A stretch of 64,000 nucleotides of DNA from Bradyrhizobium ottawaense (GCF_900099825.1 NZ_LT629693.1:496001-560000); one strand, 5' to 3'; positions 10,195-18,980 are shown, counted from the first letter of the stretch. The notes: generated by a model not told the origin, from the letters alone. Made by a program: numbers and translations.

Positions 10195-10752
10195 CTATCG
10201 CGCCGGTGTCCGGCCGACCGTTATCGGGCCTTGGCTGATCACGCCGCAGGCAATCCGGTTACCGGCGTTTCCTGCGGGGTCGGTCACGTAGTCGTCCCTG
10301 CCGCTATGGATCACCACCGCGGTGCCGCCGGGAGGGAAGACGGAGTTGGGCTTGTCTGTATCGATGGTGATTGCGGCATTGACCAGTTCCACTTCGAGCA
10401 AGCCGGTCGGCGGAATGTGCAAATTCGGCATGTCGCCAGCATGACCGGGGCCCGCCATGATGCCGTGGTCCGTGTTGCTTGGATTGAATTGCGGACCCGC
10501 CGACTCGAACGAAGGCGGCTCGCACTCACCCACGGCATGAATGTGGAGGGCATGTTCGCCCGGAGGCATTCCCTTGAGCGAGAGCTTGAGCAGGACCCCG
10601 GCTGGGGTCTGCAGTAGCGAGAGGGTGCCGACATCCTGGCGGCTCGTGTCCCTGAGCTGGGCAATGGCGGATTGGGCGGCGGCGGAACCGACCAACGCAG
10701 TCGACAGGATGGCGGTCATGCCAACGGCGCGCGCGCATTTCAGAATGTTCAT
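10195..10752 (-). CDS. sodC: Cu/Zn superoxide dismutase-like periplasmic protein with altered metal site
   Basis: The 185-aa protein has a signal peptide (cleavage near AAAQ-S, residue 27), followed by a SodC domain. It would act in the periplasm on superoxide. Copper ligands H70 and H72 (HIH), zinc-site H96, H104 and D107 (HAGDMPN), and copper ligand H149 with the active-site Arg (HSGRDD) are visible, as is the cysteine pair (C77, C169). The family motif GGHFNP reads GPQFNP here, so the histidine that normally bridges Cu and Zn is Gln88. Activity is therefore uncertain. An AGGAG ribosome site precedes the ATG. It lies 92 bp downstream of the YodC-like gene and may share its promoter. Confidence 0.85.
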   Translation of the reverse strand: MNILKCARAVGMTAILSTALVGSAAAQSAIAQLRDTSRQDVGTLSLLQTPAGVLLKLSLKGMPPGEHALHIHAVGECEPPSFESAGPQFNPSNTDHGIMAGPGHAGDMPNLHIPPTGLLEVELVNAAITIDTDKPNSVFPPGGTAVVIHSGRDDYVTDPAGNAGNRIACGVISQGPITVGRTPAR

Positions 10753-10844
10753 GCCTTAGACTCCTGGACGCAGTGTCTCGATTCCTATCAATTCCTGTGC
10801 CTCCTCACCTCGCTCAGGCACACGCTTCTCCAGCCCGGCCCGCT

Positions 10845-11036
10845 TCAGTCCTCTTCTTTCGCTGGAGGAATTGCTTCTTCCTCAAATATCAGCTCGGCTG
10901 GCTCAAAGGCCTCCTCCACGCCCTTCTCGTCCTCAACTCGGATGCAGATCACCTTGCCTCTCTCGACGGCGCTCACGGTCATCGCCGGGCCGCCCGACTT
11001 GAGAACCACATTGTCTCCTCGGCGGAAGTCGCCCAT
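10845..11036 (-). CDS. YodC-family (DUF2158) small protein
   Basis: This 63-aa protein starts MGDFRRGDNVVLKSGGPAMT, the hallmark of the DUF2158/YodC family: a small beta-rich domain with the motif GD-x-V-x-LKSGGP-x-MTV. It ends in an acidic tail (EEEAIPPAKEED). An AGGAG site sits well placed before the ATG. It is the first gene of a likely pair with sodC and has a TTGAT-N4-GTCAA palindrome 135 bp upstream. Molecular function is not known to me. Confidence 0.8.
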   Translation of the reverse strand: MGDFRRGDNVVLKSGGPAMTVSAVERGKVICIRVEDEKGVEEAFEPAELIFEEEAIPPAKEED

Positions 11037-11101
11037 GGAACTTACTCCTTGAGATCACCCGTCTCCGCAGAGCGCATCTATCGCCGAGCCGGCCTCACTT
11101 C

Positions 11102-11127
11102 TCAGCCGATCAAGTCAGCCGATCAAG
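11102..11127. repeat. 13-bp tandem duplication
   Basis: TCAGCCGATCAAG occurs twice head to tail (11102-11114 and 11115-11127) in the intergenic region between yodC and paoA. It is one of at least five short exact tandem duplications in the window. Confidence 0.9.
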
Positions 11128-11170
11128 CGCTTCTTTGGGGAAACCTTAACGGTCGAACTGAACAATGGCC

Positions 11171-11184
11171 TTGATGGTCGTCAA
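11171..11184. promoter_or_regulatory. Crp/Fnr-type palindrome (site 3)
   Basis: TTGATGGTCGTCAA lies 135 bp upstream of the yodC-like/sodC pair on the minus strand. Confidence 0.5.
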
Positions 11185-11462
11185 TTGGGGCGTTTTCAAG
11201 CGGCCCGCGGATCTGACCGCCCCGACACTGCCCTGGAGTCCGATAACAATTCAAGGAAGCGGCGCTCGCAATTTGTCGGCGGCGCGCCCAAGATTGGTCG
11301 GCAGACAATGCGTCCTGCTGTGCCGGACGTGATAACGCATCCAGCAGCCCTTTTTGGCTTTGACCTCGCAACGCAGACTTTCCGATGGCCGCGAACAATA
11401 GGCAACCTCGTTCGGAGAGATCGCTGCTTCCTAAGTAGGTGATGAGCTAGATCGATGGACTC

Positions 11463-11476
11463 TTGATACCTGTCAA
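11463..11476. promoter_or_regulatory. Crp/Fnr-type palindrome (site 4)
   Basis: TTGATACCTGTCAA fits TTGA-N6-TCAA and lies 235 bp upstream of paoA. The rest of 11185-11710 shows no gene I can support. Confidence 0.45.
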
Positions 11477-11710
11477 CGACAGCTCCATCAGAGATTCGCA
11501 CGATAAGATTATGATGTGCAGTCCGGCGCCCTAAGGCCGGGCAAAGCATGATTTGATTCCTTGAGGCAAGCATTGATGAGCAAGGCGAGCCCAAATCACA
11601 CGATCCCGTGTTGCAGGAACTTCGCCTCGCTCAGGACGTTCAGAAACAATTCAGTAGAACACCGTTGCGGCCCTCAAGTTGCGGGCTAAGCAAAAAATGG
11701 AGGCCGCGGA

Positions 11711-12331
11711 ATGGCAACATCCAACGAGGACACCGGCATAGGCCTGTGGAATCGCCGAAACTTCCTAGCGACCTCAGTGGTGTCCACCATGTCCATCACC
11801 TTTCTTGATCAATCTCCCGCAAATGCGGCGCCCGCGGCAACGCCGGACCTTCGCGCTCCCTACGCGACAACCATCGATGTCAATGGACAACGGTATCATC
11901 TTGCAATCGATGTCCGTACGACGCTGCTCGACGCCCTGCGCGACCATATCGGTCTTACCGGCAGCAAGAAGGGATGCGACCACGGCCAATGCGGCGCTTG
12001 TACCGTGATGGTCAATGGCCGTCGCGTGCTGTCATGTCTGACGTTGGTTGCCACGCTTGAGGGTCGTAACGTCACCACCATTGAGGGTCTGTCGCAGGCC
12101 GACGGCACGCTGCACCCGATGCAGCAGGCCTTTATCGATCACGATGCATTCCAGTGCGGCTATTGTACTCCGGGGCAGATCGTCTCGGCGGTGGCCTGCG
12201 TGAAGGAGGGACATGCCGAGACCGACGCCGACATCCGCGAGTATATGAGCGGCAATCTCTGCCGTTGCGCGGCCTATCCGAACATCGTGGACGCTATCAA
12301 GCAGGCCAAAACAAAAATGAAAGAGGCTTGA
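11711..12331 (+). CDS. paoA: Aldehyde oxidoreductase, [2Fe-2S] subunit with Tat signal
   Basis: This 206-aa iron-sulfur subunit belongs to a periplasmic xanthine-oxidase-family aldehyde oxidoreductase. The N-terminus has a twin-arginine signal (NRRNFLATS) that would export the folded complex. The plant-type ferredoxin cluster motif CDHGQCGACTVMVNGRRVLSC is at about residues 92-112. The second cluster motif QCGYCTPGQ...CRC is at about 147-190. Gene order small-medium-large matches E. coli paoABC (yagTSR). Stop and next start are 1 bp apart, so the three genes form a tight operon. Confidence 0.9.
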   Translation: MATSNEDTGIGLWNRRNFLATSVVSTMSITFLDQSPANAAPAATPDLRAPYATTIDVNGQRYHLAIDVRTTLLDALRDHIGLTGSKKGCDHGQCGACTVMVNGRRVLSCLTLVATLEGRNVTTIEGLSQADGTLHPMQQAFIDHDAFQCGYCTPGQIVSAVACVKEGHAETDADIREYMSGNLCRCAAYPNIVDAIKQAKTKMKEA

Positions 12332-12332
12332 C

Positions 12333-13355
12333 ATGCAACCATTCCAGTTTTCCCGCACTGGTGATCTGCTGTCGGCATATTCGGCATATCGTGCCGCGGA
12401 TGAAGGGGCTGACGCGGCGCATTCACGCAGTCAGTATCTGGCCGGCGGCACCACACTTATCGATCTCATGAAACTCGGCGTCATGCGGCCCGACCGCGTC
12501 GTCGATATCAACGATCTCGACCAGACCGATGCCGGTCGAATCGAGTTTGCCGGTAATCTGCTGCGGCTTGGTGCCCTGACCCGCATGTCAACCGTCGCCG
12601 ATCATCCAGATGTGCGCCGCGACTTCCCCGTTATCGCGGAGTCGCTACAACTGGCCGCCAGCGCGCAAATACGAAATATGGCCTCGCTTGGCGGCAACGT
12701 GCTGCAGCGTACCCGCTGCAGTTATTTTCGCGATACCTCCTATTCCAATTGCAACAAGCGCGAACCCGGTTCCGGGTGCGCGGCGCTTGATGGGATCAAC
12801 CGCGGTCACGCGGTTTTGGGTATCAGCGAACGCTGCATCGCGACCTATCCAGGCGATTTCGCACAGGCCTTGATAGCTCTGGACGCTCAGGTGGAAGTTA
12901 TGGGGCGGAACGGTCCCCGAGAGCTTCCGTTCGCGAATTTGCACCGGCAACCGGGACAGACCCCCCATCTTGAAACAACCCTCGGGCCAGGTGAATTGAT
13001 CGCGGCCTTCCGCATAACCCGGGCACCTTTCACCCGGCGGTCGCTATTTTTAAAAGTGAGGGACCGGCAATCGTACGAGTTTGCGCTGGCGTCGGCCGCG
13101 GTTGCGATCGATCTTGACCGGGACACCGTAAAGCAAGCGCGTATTGCGCTTGGCGGCGTGGCGACCGTGCCGTGGCGAGCCCATGAGGCGGAGGCTTCGC
13201 TCAAAAATAGGCGCCTTGATGAGGCGGCCATGAGTCGTGCCGCTGACCTTGCATTCGCTGATGCACGGCCGCGCGAACACAATGCATTCAAAATCGAACT
13301 CGGCAAGCGGACGCTGATGCGCGCCTTCCGCCAAGCCGCGGCCATGGAGATTTGA
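12333..13355 (+). CDS. paoB: Aldehyde oxidoreductase, FAD subunit
   Basis: This 340-aa FAD-binding subunit carries the flavin motif AGGTTLIDLMKLG near residue 45 and the CO-dehydrogenase-flavoprotein C-terminal domain. A cysteine-rich insertion (TRCSYFRDTSYSNC, then CAALDG) matches the extra [4Fe-4S] cluster found in PaoB but not in xanthine dehydrogenase. It passes electrons between the Fe-S and molybdenum subunits. It starts 1 bp after paoA and ends 2 bp before the paoC ATG. Confidence 0.9.
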   Translation: MQPFQFSRTGDLLSAYSAYRAADEGADAAHSRSQYLAGGTTLIDLMKLGVMRPDRVVDINDLDQTDAGRIEFAGNLLRLGALTRMSTVADHPDVRRDFPVIAESLQLAASAQIRNMASLGGNVLQRTRCSYFRDTSYSNCNKREPGSGCAALDGINRGHAVLGISERCIATYPGDFAQALIALDAQVEVMGRNGPRELPFANLHRQPGQTPHLETTLGPGELIAAFRITRAPFTRRSLFLKVRDRQSYEFALASAAVAIDLDRDTVKQARIALGGVATVPWRAHEAEASLKNRRLDEAAMSRAADLAFADARPREHNAFKIELGKRTLMRAFRQAAAMEI

Positions 13356-13357
13356 CC

Positions 13358-15607
13358 ATGAGCACTGCCGCCCCCGAGCCCAAGGAGAACATGGGCAAGC
13401 CGGAGCCACGAATTGACGGGCGCCTGAAGGTCACCGGCGAAGCGCGCTATGGATCGGATTTTCCGGTCGCCAATCCGGCCTACGCGTTCTTGATTACCAG
13501 CGCGATCGCCAAGGGACGCATTGAGGGGATGGACCTCGGCGAGGCCAAGGCTGTGCCCGGTGTGCTTGAAATCTTTTACCACGAGAACAGCCGTGATTTA
13601 AAAGAGATAAAGTATCGACCTGGTGGCGGCGGTCCGACGTCGTCGATCCAGGATTTCGGACCCGAAATCAAGTATGGCGGACAAATCATAGCGCTGGTCG
13701 TTGCCGAAACCTTCGAGGCCGCGCGCGAAGCGGCTCACAAGGTTCAAGTGACTTATCATGCGGAGCAGCCGAGCGCGACCTTCGACTCCTCGGGCGTCAG
13801 CGAAGAGGACATCAGTAAGCAGAAAGATGTCCCGCAGGCAGGCGATGCGGAAGGCGAATACAGCCGGGCGGAGGTTAAACTCGAAGCCGAGTACGAAACG
13901 CCGCCTCAGCATCATAATCCCATCGAACTCTTTACGACGACCTGCGTCTGGCAAGACGAAGAATTGACGATCTATGAGCCGAGCCAGTTCATGTACGGCC
14001 TGAAAGCCAATGCCGCGAAGAAGATGGGCATTGATATCGCCAATGTTCATGCGGTTTCTCCCTTTGTCGGCGGAGCGTTCGGATCGAAAGCGCAGTTTTC
14101 ACCGCGTACGGGACTCGTCGCTCTCGCCGCAAAGCGCCTCAACCGGCCCGTAAAGCTGGTTGCAACGCGCGACCAGGGCTTCACGATTCAGACTTATCGG
14201 GCAGAAACCCGCCACCGCATTCGCATGGGCGCGCAACGTGGTGGAAAAATCACCAGCTTCATCCACGAAGGATGGGAAGTAACCTCGCGTCCGGATTCAT
14301 ATTCTGTAGCAGGCGTCGAAGACAGTGCACGCTTGTACGGCTTTGCTGCGGTAAAGACCCGCGTCTCCCTGGTACACGCGGATCGTAATACGCCCGGATT
14401 CATGCGTTCGCCGCCCGTGGTGCCATACATCTATGCGCTTGAAAGCGCGATGGATGAGCTTGCGATCAAGCTCAAGCTGGATCCGGTTGAATTGCGCCGA
14501 ATCAACGATTCCTCGACCGATGCTACCGGCAAGCAATGGTCCAGCCGGTCGCTGATGAAATGCTACGATGAGGCCTCCGAGCGTTTCGGCTGGTCGAAGC
14601 GCAGCCCCCAACCCGGCTCGATGAGAGACGGCGATTGGCTGATCGGATGGGGCTGTGCGAGCGCCGTATACCCAACCCACGTCGGGGCAGCAGCGGCGCG
14701 GGTCCGTCTGACTGCAGACGGAAAAGCACGCGTGCAGATCGCCGCACACGATCTGGGCACCGGGGCCTACACCGTGATTGGACAGATCGCCGCAGAAGAG
14801 CTCGGCATTCCTCTGTCCTCCGTTTCCGTAGAGCTGGGTGACAGCAATCTGCCTCCAGCGCCGGTTGCCGGCGGGTCGAACACGACGGCCAGCGCATGCT
14901 CTGCGGTAATGAAGGCCTGCGAGGCTATCCGTTCAAAACTCTCGTCATCGCGGCCAGCGTCGGACGGAAGATCTGCGGAAGACAAATCAACCATCGGCAG
15001 CAGCGCCGGTGCGCGACAGCCAAATCTGGAAGAGAGCTTCAGTCGTCTTGGTGTGGGAGCAATTGAGGAATATGCCGAATATCTGCCTCCGGGCGGAAAA
15101 CCCGATACCATCAAGAACTTGTACGCCGGCACCCCATTTCTGACCGGAGGTTCGAAAGGTGGAAAGTTGATGTATGCGACCGGCGCGGAATTCGTCGAAG
15201 TAAGAGTCCATGCGCTGACACGGGAGATACGCGTGCCGCGCGTCGTCGGCGCCTTCGCAGCGGGCCGGCTCATGAATACCCGCACCGCCCGTAGCCAATA
15301 TATGGGTGGGATCATCTGGGGTGTCTCTTCCGCCCTACATGAAGCAACCGAGATCGACCGGCGTGAGGCGCGCTACGTCAATAACAGTCTTGCGGACTAT
15401 CTCACTCCGGTGAACGCGGATATTCAAAACGTCGACGTGATCCTTGTTCCGGAGAAGGACGATTTCGTCAATCCGGTCGGGGTAAAAGGCATTGGAGAGC
15501 TGGGCAATGTGGGCACTGCTGCGGCCATTGCCAACGCAGTCTATCATGCGACAGGCATTCGCGTCCGACAATTGCCAATCCGGCTGGAGAAGCTGTTGGC
15601 GGCCTAG
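13358..15607 (+). CDS. paoC: Aldehyde oxidoreductase, molybdenum cofactor subunit
   Basis: This roughly 749-aa catalytic subunit would oxidise aldehydes to carboxylic acids at a Mo-cytosine-dinucleotide cofactor in the periplasm. Visible features are the FVGGAFGSKAQ motif (about residue 235), the molybdopterin segments including GGSNTTASACSA, and the catalytic base in GVKGIGELGNVGTAAA near the C-terminus. The ATG at 13358 is preferred over a TTG at 13352. No paoD (XdhC-like maturation chaperone) follows. A small exported protein sits there instead, so maturation would need a chaperone encoded elsewhere. Confidence 0.9.
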   Translation: MSTAAPEPKENMGKPEPRIDGRLKVTGEARYGSDFPVANPAYAFLITSAIAKGRIEGMDLGEAKAVPGVLEIFYHENSRDLKEIKYRPGGGGPTSSIQDFGPEIKYGGQIIALVVAETFEAAREAAHKVQVTYHAEQPSATFDSSGVSEEDISKQKDVPQAGDAEGEYSRAEVKLEAEYETPPQHHNPIELFTTTCVWQDEELTIYEPSQFMYGLKANAAKKMGIDIANVHAVSPFVGGAFGSKAQFSPRTGLVALAAKRLNRPVKLVATRDQGFTIQTYRAETRHRIRMGAQRGGKITSFIHEGWEVTSRPDSYSVAGVEDSARLYGFAAVKTRVSLVHADRNTPGFMRSPPVVPYIYALESAMDELAIKLKLDPVELRRINDSSTDATGKQWSSRSLMKCYDEASERFGWSKRSPQPGSMRDGDWLIGWGCASAVYPTHVGAAAARVRLTADGKARVQIAAHDLGTGAYTVIGQIAAEELGIPLSSVSVELGDSNLPPAPVAGGSNTTASACSAVMKACEAIRSKLSSSRPASDGRSAEDKSTIGSSAGARQPNLEESFSRLGVGAIEEYAEYLPPGGKPDTIKNLYAGTPFLTGGSKGGKLMYATGAEFVEVRVHALTREIRVPRVVGAFAAGRLMNTRTARSQYMGGIIWGVSSALHEATEIDRREARYVNNSLADYLTPVNADIQNVDVILVPEKDDFVNPVGVKGIGELGNVGTAAAIANAVYHATGIRVRQLPIRLEKLLAA

Positions 15608-15636
15608 AAAATCCAAACTCAGTTACGGCCAGAAAC

Positions 15637-16200
15637 ATGGTGATCTACCGAGACGAAGCGAGCGCCCAAGGGCGATATGCTGAACCGATGCATGCCATGT
15701 TGCGGCGCTCGTCCACGGCATTCGCTGCGGCACTGCGGGCAGCCATATTAGGGGCCGCGCTCCTTCATGCTGCTCCGAGCCACGCACAGCAAGGGCCCTT
15801 CGCAGGTCTAAGCGGAGCCTGGTCGGGCGGCGGCTTCCTCAAGTCGGCCAGCGGACAACGCGAACGCCTGCGCTGCCGTGCCAATTATGATGTGAGCGAA
15901 AATGGCACGCGGCTGCAGCAGAGCCTGCGCTGCGCGAGCGACAGCTACCGGTTCGATGTCAATGCCAACATTGTCTCGGAAGGCGGGACGCTAAGTGGAA
16001 GTTGGACCGAAACCAGCCGCAACGCCTCTGGAAGCGTGTCCGGCCGCGTGAGTGGTGGTCAGATCCAGGCGAAAATTGACGGTGCCGGGTTTTCGGCCAG
16101 TTTGGTCGTAAGTACCCGAGGTGACCGGCAGTCCGTCACCATCGAGGCGCCGGGTCACGAGGTCACTGAAGTCTCCGTTGCGCTCACTAGAGCAAGGTGA
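15637..16200 (+). CDS. Exported protein of unknown function
   Basis: The protein has a hydrophobic signal region (AFAAALRAAILGAALLHAAP) with a likely cleavage after SHAQ. A mature domain of about 135 residues follows, rich in Gly/Ser beta-type repeats (GLSGAWSGGGFL, GTLSGSWTETSRN) and containing two cysteines (LRCRANY, LRCASD). The start is uncertain: 15637 gives 187 aa, but ATG at 15688 or 15697 would place the signal peptide at the N-terminus. It begins 29 bp after paoC, on the same strand. I do not recognise a named family. Confidence 0.65.
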   Translation: MVIYRDEASAQGRYAEPMHAMLRRSSTAFAAALRAAILGAALLHAAPSHAQQGPFAGLSGAWSGGGFLKSASGQRERLRCRANYDVSENGTRLQQSLRCASDSYRFDVNANIVSEGGTLSGSWTETSRNASGSVSGRVSGGQIQAKIDGAGFSASLVVSTRGDRQSVTIEAPGHEVTEVSVALTRAR

Positions 16201-16214
16201 GCAGACATCTCTTT

Positions 16215-16254
16215 AATTCGACTACCGGTAAAACAATTCGACTACCGGTAAAAC
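16215..16254. repeat. 20-bp tandem duplication
   Basis: AATTCGACTACCGGTAAAAC is repeated exactly (16215-16234 and 16235-16254) at the end of an RND transporter remnant. Confidence 0.95.
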
Positions 16255-16440
16255 GGTTTGCCGCCGATCCGGCGTGCGAGCCTGCTCAAAAACGTGACCG
16301 TAGGCCGCAGAATCAACAAGTCTGCAGCCAATGCCGCGAGCATGGCAAACGCGCTCAGCCAGCACAACGGGCGCAGCGACGGTAAATCGGAGAAGACTGT
16401 GACTATCAAACCGCAAGCACAAAGTTGACGGCCGTCAAGA
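16242..16440 (-). pseudogene. MMPL/RND transporter, 3' fragment
   Basis: The minus strand reads VTVFSDLPSLRPLCWLSAF followed by AMLAALAADLLILRPTVTFL. This is nearly identical to the C-terminus of the transporter fragment at 22619-23608. Nothing upstream belongs to the gene, so only the last transmembrane hairpin survives. It is part of a run of gene remnants between 16.2 and 17.55 kb. Confidence 0.75.
16425..16438. promoter_or_regulatory. Crp/Fnr-type palindrome (site 5)
   Basis: A perfect TTGACGGCCGTCAA lies 88 bp upstream of the aldo/keto reductase remnant. The intact paralog at 27064 has its site 92 bp upstream, so promoter and gene were copied together. Confidence 0.6.
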
Positions 16441-16526
16441 CGATTGGATTGCATTGACGCATCAAGGCGACGAAATGTGCGTTTGGCCGTAATCGTAGGC
16501 GCTGTCTTCAACCGGAGGATTGAGCA

Positions 16527-16850
16527 GTGCCTCTTCTGCAGCGACCGCTCGGCTCGAGTGGTGTCTTGATCACCAAAACCGGATTTGGCGCCTGCGCAAT
16601 CGGCGGCGGCGGCTGGGCATTTGGCTTACCACAGGACGACGCCGTTTCGCTGGCGACCATGCGTCACGCACTGGAGCTCGGGGTGAATTGGACAGAAATG
16701 GCTGTTGTGTAGGGGCTCGGCCATTCCGAAAAAGTGGTCGGCCGCCTGCTGCGCGAACGGACGCCATCCGAGCGCCCAATGGCCTTCACCAAGTGTGCTT
16801 CGCTGCGACGCGAGAGATCCCTGGCTTCGCGAGTACTGGCTTCATGCTTC
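16527..16850 (+). pseudogene. Aldo/keto reductase, decayed copy
   Basis: The frame starts MPLLQRPLGSSGVLITKTGF and follows the intact reductase at 27064 closely until a TAG at 16710 (TAC-to-TAG in the AVYGLGHSE motif). The same frame then continues GLGHSEKVVGRLLRERTP and FTKC before an internal deletion joins it to the sequence matching ATREIPW of the intact copy. The catalytic Tyr is the residue lost to the stop. It is a clear pseudogene with about 85% local identity by eye. Confidence 0.8.
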
Positions 16851-16959
16851 GTTCTCCCTGTGGAGGCCGCCTCTCTTACCGGCGCGAATAAGATTGCGCT
16901 CAGTTCACGCGCGCACCCCCACGCAAGGCCGACTGCACCGCTCAAGACCATTCATGGCC

Positions 16960-16973
16960 TTGACGGCCGTCAA
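16960..16973. promoter_or_regulatory. Crp/Fnr-type palindrome (site 6)
   Basis: A second perfect TTGACGGCCGTCAA lies 28 bp ahead of the ATG of the membrane-fusion-protein remnant at 17001. Confidence 0.5.
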
Positions 16974-17000
16974 CGCGAAATCCGACGTCTCGCTTATTTG

Positions 17001-17405
17001 ATGACGATGATGACCACGGACCAAATGATCGGGAAGGCGCGCGGGCACTGGCCTTGGTTTGCCGGTATCGTGGTTCTCGCCGCCGTAGCGACAGCAGGAC
17101 TGTCCCATCGTGTCCCGTCCAATTCACGCCCTGACCGCCCTGCTCCGCCTGCAATCCGGGTCACCGTCGCGCCGGTCAAGACGCGGGACGTCCCTATCTA
17201 TCTGTCCGCGCCGGGTACCGTGCTGGCCTGGAACACAGTCGCGGTACGGAGCCAGATTGATGGCAAGCTGACGGCCGTCAATTTCGTCGAAGGCCAAGAC
17301 GTTCGAGCCGGCGACGTTCTTGCGCAAATTGATACGAGCGCCCTTCAGGCGACGCTGAATCAGGCGGTCGCAAAAAAGGCAGAGGACGAGGCGCAACTGG
17401 CAGAA
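17001..17405 (+). pseudogene. RND efflux membrane fusion protein (MdtA-like), N-terminal fragment
   Basis: The frame encodes a membrane anchor (WFAGIVVLAAVATAGL), a Pro-rich linker and the biotinyl-lipoyl half-motif (GTVLAWNTVAVRSQIDGKL, then VNFVEGQDVRAGDVLAQID). It reaches the start of the coiled-coil (ALQATLNQAVAKKAEDEAQL). After about residue 135 the family sequence stops, and the reading frame runs into unrelated DNA. The frame stays open by chance through to the downstream aldehyde dehydrogenase, giving an artefactual 748-codon ORF. Confidence 0.7.
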
Positions 17406-17445
17406 GGAGCTGGAGCGCGACCAAGTACTGGTGCAGCGCCAGGCC

Positions 17446-17547
17446 GTCGGCGTCGCGGTCGCGAAGGACGGTTCGCTCTTCGTCACCGAAGACAGCAACG
17501 GCACGATCTGGCGCGTCAGCCATCAGAAGGTCGCGTCCAACAATTGA
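17446..17547 (+). pseudogene. PQQ-type sugar/sorbosone dehydrogenase, C-terminal fragment
   Basis: In the +1 frame relative to the preceding remnant, VGVAVAKDGSLFVTEDSNGT followed by IWRVSH and a stop matches the C-terminal blade of soluble PQQ-dependent sugar (sorbosone) dehydrogenases. Only about 33 residues remain. Confidence 0.55.
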
Positions 17548-17615
17548 CGGGATCCGGCTCAAGCGCTGCAAATGCCGACGAACATCCTCGCACCACCGAT
17601 CGAAAGGCTCAAGCG

Positions 17616-18980
17616 ATGACGATCAAAGCGATCAATCCCGCCACCGGCGAGACATTTGCGAGTTATCAGGAGATGACGGATGACGGCCTTCGAGATGCCA
17701 TCAGCAAGGCGCATAATGAGTTTCTCGATTGGCGACGAACAGGCTTTTCGAGCCGCGCCGGCCTGATGCGCCAGGCGGCGAAAGTATTGCGGGAAAACGC
17801 TGGCAAATATGCTGATCTGATGGCGAGGGAAATGGGAAAGCCGATCCGCGACGGCGTTGCCGAGGTCCAGAAATGCGCAGCTGCCTGCGACTACTACGCC
17901 GACAACGCCGAGCGATTTCTCGCTGCCGAACCGATCAAGACCGAAGCCCGCAAAAGCTATGTCATCTTCCAGCCGCTCGGCGTCGTGCTCGCGGTGATGC
18001 CGTGGAATTTTCCATTCTGGCAGGTTTTCCGGTTTGCCGCGCCGGGGCTGATGGCCGGCAATGGTGCGGTGATGAAGCACTCCTCGAATGTGCCGGGCTG
18101 TGCGGTTGCCATCGAAAGAGTGTTTCAGGATGCGGGTTTTCCAAAGGATCTGTTCCGCACCTTGATGATCTCCAACGCGCAGGTTGACGCGGTGCTCGAA
18201 AGCCCGCTGGTGCGCGCGGCTACCCTGACCGGCAGCGGCCCCGCCGGACGCGCGGTAGCCGGCAAGGCCGGCTCGCTTCTGAAGAAGACCGTGCTCGAGC
18301 TCGGCGGCAACGATCCCTATCTGGTCCTCGAGGACGCCGACCTCGATCTCGCCGCAACCGTCTGCGCCAGAGGACGATTGATCAATACGGGCCAAAGTTG
18401 CATCGCCGCCAAGCGCTTTATCGTCGTCGACAAAGTGCACGACCGGTTTGTCGAACTCTTCGTCAAACGCATGGCCGCTGCCAGAATGGGCGATCCCCTT
18501 AAACAGGACACTGAAATCGGTCCGCTGGCGCGGCATGATCTTCGGGACACGCTGCATCGACAGGTCGAGAGCAGCATCGCAAAGGGCGCGCGCTGCGTGC
18601 TCGGCGGCGAGATTCCGAGGGGGCCCGGCGCCTATTATCCGCCAACCGTCCTTACCAAGGTGACGAAAGGCATGCCCGCTTATGCAGAAGAATTGTTTGG
18701 CCCGGTGGCGTCGGTGATCCGGGTCGACAACGAGGATGCCGCGATCGCGGCGGCTAATGATTCGGTGTTCGGACTGGGCGGCGGCGTCATCACAGGCGAT
18801 ATCGCGCGCGGTGAGCGCGTCGCCGCCGAGATCGAGAGCGGCAATGTGTTCGTCAACGACAACGTCCGCTCCGATCCGCGGCTACCCTTCGGCGGTGTCA
18901 AGCAAAGCGGTTATGGTCGCGAGCTTTCGCACTATGGCATCAAGGAGTTCGTCAATATCAAGACGGTCGTGGTGGGCTGA
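17616..18980 (+). CDS. NAD(P)-dependent succinate-semialdehyde dehydrogenase-type aldehyde dehydrogenase
   Basis: This 454-aa protein matches the short (Sad/YneI-like) succinate semialdehyde dehydrogenase group. It has the motif MPWNFPFWQVFRF near residue 130, the catalytic Glu in LELGGNDPY (about 228) and the catalytic Cys in NTGQSCIAAKRF (about 261). It would oxidise an aldehyde, plausibly succinate semialdehyde, to the acid. The ATG at 17616 (MTIKAINPATGETF) is the family start; the longer open frame upstream is pseudogene read-through. The downstream hydroxyacid dehydrogenase suggests a 4-hydroxybutyrate/succinate semialdehyde pathway. Confidence 0.88.
   Translation: MTIKAINPATGETFASYQEMTDDGLRDAISKAHNEFLDWRRTGFSSRAGLMRQAAKVLRENAGKYADLMAREMGKPIRDGVAEVQKCAAACDYYADNAERFLAAEPIKTEARKSYVIFQPLGVVLAVMPWNFPFWQVFRFAAPGLMAGNGAVMKHSSNVPGCAVAIERVFQDAGFPKDLFRTLMISNAQVDAVLESPLVRAATLTGSGPAGRAVAGKAGSLLKKTVLELGGNDPYLVLEDADLDLAATVCARGRLINTGQSCIAAKRFIVVDKVHDRFVELFVKRMAAARMGDPLKQDTEIGPLARHDLRDTLHRQVESSIAKGARCVLGGEIPRGPGAYYPPTVLTKVTKGMPAYAEELFGPVASVIRVDNEDAAIAAANDSVFGLGGGVITGDIARGERVAAEIESGNVFVNDNVRSDPRLPFGGVKQSGYGRELSHYGIKEFVNIKTVVVG

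Noticed and set aside
17269..17282. CTGACGGCCGTCAA, a near match to the palindrome.
   Set aside because: It lies inside the coding part of the membrane fusion protein remnant and encodes a normal family sequence (KLTAVNF), so it is most likely chance.
16734..18980. A 748-codon open frame that could be read as one large fusion protein.
   Set aside because: Only its last 454 codons match a family (aldehyde dehydrogenase with a normal start at 17616). The rest is read-through across three unrelated gene fragments.
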